From assembly GCA_016713105.1 (NCBI GenBank), contig JADJPS010000003.1, positions 186,001 to 250,000 of the forward strand: DNA of 64,000 bases, read 5' to 3'. Positions 62,201 through 64,000 of this stretch are shown one piece after another. Made by a program: the position numbers and the translations under genes. Under the pieces are notes generated by a model. That model was given only the letters and a program-made list of their open reading frames with translations, was not told the DNA's origin and searched no databases. Every line of letters starts with the position of its first letter. Within the stretch, counting starts at the first letter, position 1. Source of the stretch: Devosia sp. (lineage in GTDB: Bacteria > Pseudomonadota > Alphaproteobacteria > Rhizobiales > Devosiaceae).

Positions 62201-64000
62201 ACGCCGGCCTTGCCGTTGGCCAGGTCACTGGCGGAGATCTCGACCCAGAGCGGATCACCCAGAGCATCCAGGTCGCCCAGATCGATCTCGGAATATGCGG
62301 TGAGCTGGTATTTCGGCAACTCGTCAGGATCGTCCGGAGGCGAGGACGGACCGTTGTAGCGGTAGTACTTGCCGTCGGCGCCCTTGATCAGATCGCCGCG
62401 AACGATATCGATCGGGTCATTCGGCTGATGCGGGTCGGCCATGTCGAGTTCGGCCGATGCGGCAGTCAGGCTGATCCGGACGACATCGCCCTGCTTGACC
62501 GTTCTGACGCCCGATTGGGTTGTGTAGTCGTATCCCGTCAGGCCCAGTCGGTCGGCGGCGTTGCCGAGCAGTTGCTGGACAGCATCGATCGTGTTTTCGG
62601 GAACGGTAGTCGAGACCACCGAGATGTCGGCCGACAACCAGCTGTCATTGGTGGCGGAGACTTCCAGGCTGCCTCCGGCTTCGACATGGCGCGCCGGCTG
62701 GCCCGAATTGTCGACATAGGCCTCGGCACTGCCATTGACCTTGTTGCTGGCGAGAATGACCGCGGCCGATTTGCCTTCGGCGGCGAACTCGCTCGCAACG
62801 GCGAAATCGTTCTCCCATTCCATCGCCGCCTCGGCGCCATTGGTGGCGTCGATCGAGACGGTGTTGAGGGCAGTAATCGCTATGTCGCCCTCAACGTCGA
62901 TACGGGAATCGGTGATGTAGGCTCTGGTGTTGACGCCAACATCGGCCTGGAGCACGGCATCGGTAACCTGATCGGTACCGATCAGAGTCTCGACCGCATC
63001 GAAGAGCAGATTGAGCGGCTTGTAGCCCACGGCGTTGAAGGCGAGGACGACGACATTGACGCTGCCCGAGCCGCCGGCCTGGCTCAGCGCCACTGCCTCG
63101 ATGCCGGACGTACTCTCGGCCGAGACGGTGAGACCACCTGTGTCGGACGTGACCACGCTGTCATGGATGAACGCGTCTGCCCCGCCCTGGATATTGTTGG
63201 TGACCGAGATGACGCCCGTGCCATCCCAGGTATCGATGGTGCTGGTATCGGCGGCGCGGATGGTGCCGGTCTGCAGCGCAGTGACGCCGATGTCGCCGTC
63301 CGCCGTCACTTCGGCTCCAGAGATCTCCGCCGAGACGACGCTGTTGATGGTGTTGCGATCAAAGATGCCCGAGGTGGCCGTGGCATTGCCCATGACCTGC
63401 TTGGCGGTCATGCCGATGGCCAGCAACCCGGCCTTGATGATCATCGGGGGAATCAGGCTGTCGGTGGTCAGCCGCTTCCACAGGCCGAGGTCCGTGTAGT
63501 TCGCAGTGCCCAGATTGACCGCATCGCCAGGCACGGAGCCATCCGGCCCCATCCACTGGTAGACGACCAGCGGGTTATCGTCGTCCTCGAGCGCGGGGAC
63601 CCGCACCTTGTCGCCGAACTTCAGCAGCGCGTTCCCGGAGGAACTGGTGAAGTCGTAGTCGTTGATGACGTTGCCGATGATCTTGTCGGCAATGTTGACG
63701 CCATTGGTGTTGTCCAGTTCCGACGAGACGCCCAGACCCGTCGTAGCTTCGATGGCGGCATCATTCTGCGCGGCCACCGACACGGTATCGGCGTCGATCG
63801 AACCGCCAGAGACCTTGGCGGTGGCGGCGCTGCTGATCTTGTTGCCGGAGATGACGGCGGCATAGACGCCGGTCTCGCCATCGAACAGCGCCGTGATCGA
63901 ACCCGAGGCCTCGTTGTCGATGGTCGAGGTGATGACGGAGGTGTTGAGGGCCGACAGCCCGACCGCGCCGCCGGCAATGACGTCGCTGTCGGTGATCGAA
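50164..64000 (-). CDS. Giant repeat-rich surface protein, N-terminal side (start outside window)
   Basis: Open frame from beyond the right edge to the frameshift at 50267-50268 (its own stop, at 50164, is reached only after the shift). About 4,577 residues are visible; with the next part the protein exceeds 8,130. From the right edge: four to five long modules of about 440 residues (63600-59200) with AFNSVG and GDRVRL-type sequences, then many shorter alanine/glycine-rich beta-helix-like repeats (58900-55500, for example AAAVAVSIGSVGVSVALGIA), then solenoid modules and a carbohydrate-surface-like section near 52000-50400. No stop occurs to position 64000, so the first methionine is unknown. 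It looks like a filamentous adhesin or surface-layer protein. The layout resembles giant LEPR-XLL-type proteins, but the N-terminal signature cannot be checked here. Confidence 0.82.
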   Translation of the reverse strand, partial: SITDSDVIAGGAVGLSALNTSVITSTIDNEASGSITALFDGETGVYAAVISGNKISSAATAKVSGGSIDADTVSVAAQNDAAIEATTGLGVSSELDNTNGVNIADKIIGNVINDYDFTSSSGNALLKFGDKVRVPALEDDDNPLVVYQWMGPDGSVPGDAVNLGTANYTDLGLWKRLTTDSLIPPMIIKAGLLAIGMTAKQVMGNATATSGIFDRNTINSVVSAEISGAEVTADGDIGVTALQTGTIRAADTSTIDTWDGTGVISVTNNIQGGADAFIHDSVVTSDTGGLTVSAESTSGIEAVALSQAGGSGSVNVVVLAFNAVGYKPLNLLFDAVETLIGTDQVTDAVLQADVGVNTRAYITDSRIDVEGDIAITALNTVSIDATNGAEAAMEWENDFAVASEFAAEGKSAAVILASNKVNGSAEAYVDNSGQPARHVEAGGSLEVSATNDSWLSADISVVSTTVPENTIDAVQQLLGNAADRLGLTGYDYTTQSGVRTVKQGDVVRISLTAASAELDMADPHQPNDPIDIVRGDLIKGADGKYYRYNGPSSPPDDPDELPKYQLTAYSEIDLGDLDALGDPLWVEISASDLANGKAGVLYRYVGTADLGPVNLAGVNYTNPNLWLQLQTSDFEDLFFPSFGNLFTTNARSIGLAITFNDVRGDASASIEHATIDVDGDVLVAAFDTAAISSRLASTVDASGGSGIDGSGDVVSFNGQIATNVVLGKAIALVDHAAITSGGDVEVSATNDARVDARLYSSGVSGATAYGITLAFNSVGWDAQNFLFNAVDTIIGANYIADDGFGGDVGADATATVTNSTVAADGSLSVTADNIAQVNSTVSNTANTVTAALYGASGASYGILISGNKVSGKAVAAIDENSAAALNDIVADGVAVMATDASMIYSNVKLVAESSVTNDAGLAVIQETVNDILNADYDTVPDQNGDKTVNLVFGDRVRLDNGYAAASVDASRGLDPQDVAIVEGDIIQLPPGPDEDSGPKYLYVGTGDYVIADVETEDFEDDSLWQLIGGAAGKVYTYMGTAASGIQTDLLTTNFDDTNYWKADPISSITEQGLNLSTSPSKAVGALVVLNDVRGGASAKISGSEVDGGAGGVSVAASEEASISATADSAVTANGGSSIDSKAFSPPPPPDGKEVEDVLIAINGTIATNLVQSSAVAEISLSHVETTGSVAVTADNTSSIEATTLSTAYTSGGNTVGVTMAFNSVGWQPQNVLFNGIDAILGDDLLADEAFNGRNEARTEAKVTDSTIDAGGDLLVTSTNSASIDAEVSNEATSQSTSISGTDGKALGFLIASNKVASGAYATIDNSGEDTATIDADNVLVTADDVGSIVSSGNILALSEIKNDYGISAAANVIKSLLDNYQFTTKSGSQLVRSGDLVFIGDDYATEAERGKLYRYSGPDATIDLGGLITADANWSVYDVDTIVDFINDNIPSLAGGSATGVGAMAILNLVEGNSIARVSSADLTLSGNLNIASTETGTIEADLTARVEVTGGTTSKSKSIAVNAVIATNNVVGTTLALLDDSTVHSVVDVLVSATNDSTITATLDADTISKQTSVGIVLAFNSVGVQGQNFLFNTADALVGTDLVSTLSGAAPLSASAKIDATDITASGALTVEAHATQVIDAQISNYVQTIRAGFDGGNAISVGLVVALNRVNAIASATIVDSATIHVTGGVTVDADNSATITSIVVQPVISLALNLGNGQSKGISVSLVVSRNVVDADITASIDDVDDLTAASVSVSADQSATIDSTAAAAAISAAVTGGGAVGVSGGGVISFNTIRGNVAATIVDSAVAAAAGTVLIHAGNAAHITSTVLAAAVSFQGSFSSSATGVAIGAALAFNYIGYAGSILDKGAADPLTTNASIRNATVTGKKVKVEAKSEASIDGFVAAAAVAVGASVGNATQVSVGGAAVQNRIAADTSAIVDGGDNAGHSTLTIGNDGLEVSADSDNEVTAQAYAASVAASFSGGNSVDIAVGLGLALNDIKGTVEAKLEDATVLKALNSTGGASVTATDSSTISATAAAVAFSAAVSIGSSVAVSAGGALAFNDIGVDVKSQIIDSNVTSGGAVTVSATETSSISALIVAAAFAAAIGPNNGIAVGFGVSVAENIIGASGGGQSVVLAKISSSDVTAAGEVKVSALSEETISATVAAAAIAIGIGGSVGVALGGAGAGAHNAIRVATAAIIDGSTSDISAGSIRVEAEDKSAITVLTGAAAVAVSIGSVGVSVALGIAIALNEIDSDVNAKVDDASSLNATSGNVEVSAKRSATIAAEAYAASLAVGIGLSAGVAVSGAGAAARNTITGDVIASIVDTGVTSFGDTTLKADSTSTISATIGAVAVAVGGGAAGVGVGIGIAVALNRIGDWSGDSDDYQALVDDEDPFDSVAAATGTAKVSATISGSDVTAEGDIKVEAISAQTITATVVAAAGAVAAGVAGVAVAGAGVYVENLIGVSTLAQVSGVSGDLATLRATDVKITASDTSIITAIAGAAALTAGFGAAGVGVSVGIAVAKNTIANTVAASASYADIAVTDLVVRPTAGIIPPAATPGTIEIRATSAATINATAAAAAIAISAGVAGVSVAGGGAVALNMIIGDSNLNDTVGTTTAQASNSILDSGGDITVAATGNATITALIVAVAGSAAFGGVGVAASIGVGIARNYVGYDLFDTYKPLVVEASLRNTKVDSYGNLGLSANSTETVLATVIAGSVAVAGGYVGVAVAGAGASTMNHAGVVTRAFIDDDGTQIKAGDITIAASDIISLTGYAGAASIAGAAGAFGGTLTIAVTEAENAARSSVSAYIDNAANVMVTGDVAKTSDGYLSTTPSQPNPVYQYGTGILSIVSSQTTTLVATSELASVSVNLSIGPTLAGGGAKSLNSVLTSSNAYIEDSTLAVNGDVVINAFNIITTTATNRALTVAAGIFSMAVAGLDARSIINAQSNARLDRTTLGARDVDVLSRVTPSASGSTQAATGGAIGVGVSKANTSVTITSAAGATGSLLTVEDLSIRAEETRNGDTAYASSEGIVGALIGTDATVTNATHNGTIAALLGLGTVVVAGRTVTVAARGDSKQRALSDSAAYGLVAVGATVATATSLSQTTAKIANGVTVWAGDMEVSASGNDDNYGSVSPGAGGLVGIAAGEVDTIANVTSEAAIGSGASILLLRNDPAALLGRLDLTSEQTTRANTSIQTSAYGAISGSGTESDNLVNASSTARIGDSAQIIAADVSAASVNNFIKDDIGTNMDGTAGGAITIAGIESDTDLNLTTLTVVENGASVRLNGTSADDGRIELSAFNDIVFHERVAFKGGGVGSGIGASSTLDAKDVVARVQIGTSPATSDANVLLQSSGEIALRANSAADVTVAVSVDNYGGLTVSVADAVVEVNPTNDILVGRNATLMALRDVLMLAGMDEDFNYDEYVIRTYADTMAASLIPVDSLTVDSLLFITNHITLMQTALVETGGNVSLLADREALAEIVSQGKTRNWATGASDGINKLLGGAETYYSNGDSQAESIVHVDGTIRTGLNRFVNIVIEEITADPPTQPGGAPTNVQLVGSIPTTVNVTLAEAALQSNYQDELEKAYIQRDRYENDVALQAFWNSEIERLARELEFLGLAELQTEPSTGDLIVLPIEKTVLTIIIDPIYAAAGYIYVHADVLEGVGTLDAPGDVTVTIDNQTKAFLEIRGITIPENNGGVFFNGFQNEVSKAADTAAANANVVAANTDNVKAKNDYVDDFGAIEHTYVAGLTNLTITPTTGTAVAAKIDIINSWIRQDVEDPWPGILISGEIDAITADVLIDAKVGSGDITINAEISSASLDVQTKGFVVIDLPPGSIYESGGSPYPDWKNISTSGGVGDVTSGQAVTDLLNAAPKPGLSANRISINAEYVNLNGALTSGRKDYVLDIGAATINEINTIESKPHALKHYLLTTASTDSFNAFWDAKEKRIVIEEFRVPGGSITITGKLLNTGNGSIEALGGYVHVTVINHSDWDVLIEKIDVTDRGAGTIILNDTAKGTNGGYVQTWYQTNPDGTVTVRTSSWELVTTPSTETAAVGNRPFSKDYVLVAGSMITNPPTLNGGTAFNEVFSYQPQEGWRFGYTVGQVTQTITTTVHTTSKWLGIDAFAADPGPITKGPIVEVIGQPTLIDNSIFYYRDATDIANSPDPAHTYTSWEYALATPKTYTRDLPTISHWYGTKDYRKEVKVVEKTQENGTHTIEADRQVAIRFTGYEEARVEIDSSGAGDVLIKGGILNDTGLTKISSNSEIKSTNATSVVQGVRIELAAKDDIGSDGVIGAAATGGSLQDILPLRVDLVDFYPADFKGAGSIAPTFAVVSATSSNGGVYLREVSGDMQVGTITATRGNIVLIAQSGILAAETASGVFATGLVTGNSIDLIADRSTSLPNGAVGGIGEGSTRPLQINSGVLPEHRVSLLAVRDIAVRETVGDLRLIFADTLGSVYLKVDSGSLIDADFTVQKDLRAREELLAGLWSDLQLTDGTGAQQKIQDTLTGYENWKRQEYQTYWTLKNQFDGTTVHLTAQEVTYYTEFYGGGQAALDAIATLEDLRTAQYLTWRICTATTAISGAAASMSPMPSTGPTRQISPWS
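59200..63640 (-). repeat. Long internal modules of about 440 residues in the giant gene
   Basis: A marker segment (AFNSVG...NFLFN / ...NVLFNGIDAILG) recurs with its coding start near 62997, 61638, 60297 and 59219 on the plus strand. The spacings are 1359, 1341 and 1078 bp. A second marker (a GDxVR-type strand followed by a YxYxG...W motif) recurs near 63600, 62490, 61130 and 59815. Each module also has an AxxDNSG/ENS turn and a TxTATLDAxT strand. Confidence 0.75.

Overview
The window is about 64 kb of high-GC DNA from an alphaproteobacterium, most likely a Hyphomicrobiales (rhizobial-type) genome, perhaps Devosiaceae. Supporting markers are the aapJQM amino-acid transporter, an NDUFS4-like complex I subunit beside tRNA-Pro, the rplY-pth-ychF neighbourhood, a UgpC/MalK-type sugar transporter with two TIM-barrel isomerases, and a dispersed palindrome seen twice (7642-7729 and 31210-31301). 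The taxonomic placement is inference; no rRNA or species marker is present.

Positions 1-31055 are mostly core and metabolic. From the left: aapM (cut by the edge), aapQ and aapJ; divergent metC; a PAP2 phosphatase; tRNA-Pro; a complex I accessory subunit; a TraB/GumN-like protein; a dehydrogenase plus isomerase pair; ychF; a frameshifted AAA ATPase; pth-rplY with a promoter and leader hairpin; an ECF42-type sigma factor with three DGPF (YCII-related) proteins and a DUF1801 protein; an eight-gene sugar block (dehydrogenase, two isomerases, ABC ATPase, two permeases, binding protein, LacI regulator) with two palindromic operators; tRNA-Arg; a SulP transporter; a YdcF-like protein; an ArsR regulator; hemolysin III; DUF192; a double cold-shock protein; glyoxalase I; an M15-like lipoprotein; and two tRNA-Glu genes.

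Positions 31356-64000 are one co-directional block on the minus strand and the most unusual part of the window. In transcription order it holds: a giant repeat-rich surface protein whose start lies beyond the window (at least about 8,130 residues seen), a 110-residue protein 6 bp behind it, a two-domain outer-membrane barrel, a DUF3467 protein, a HlyD-like adaptor with an N-terminal cytoplasmic GAF-like region, a PqqD-like/M50-protease/HlyD fusion, and a short SecA-like ATPase. There is no ABC exporter ATPase and no TolC in view. I read the block as a dedicated export and assembly system for the giant protein, powered by a SecA paralogue and using two HlyD-type adaptors. The pathway itself is inference.

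Two single-base deletions are visible: one splits the giant gene at 50267-50268, the other breaks the AAA ATPase near 10294. Either may be a sequencing error or a real mutation. The giant gene's antisense strand carries very long spurious open frames, which I did not annotate.
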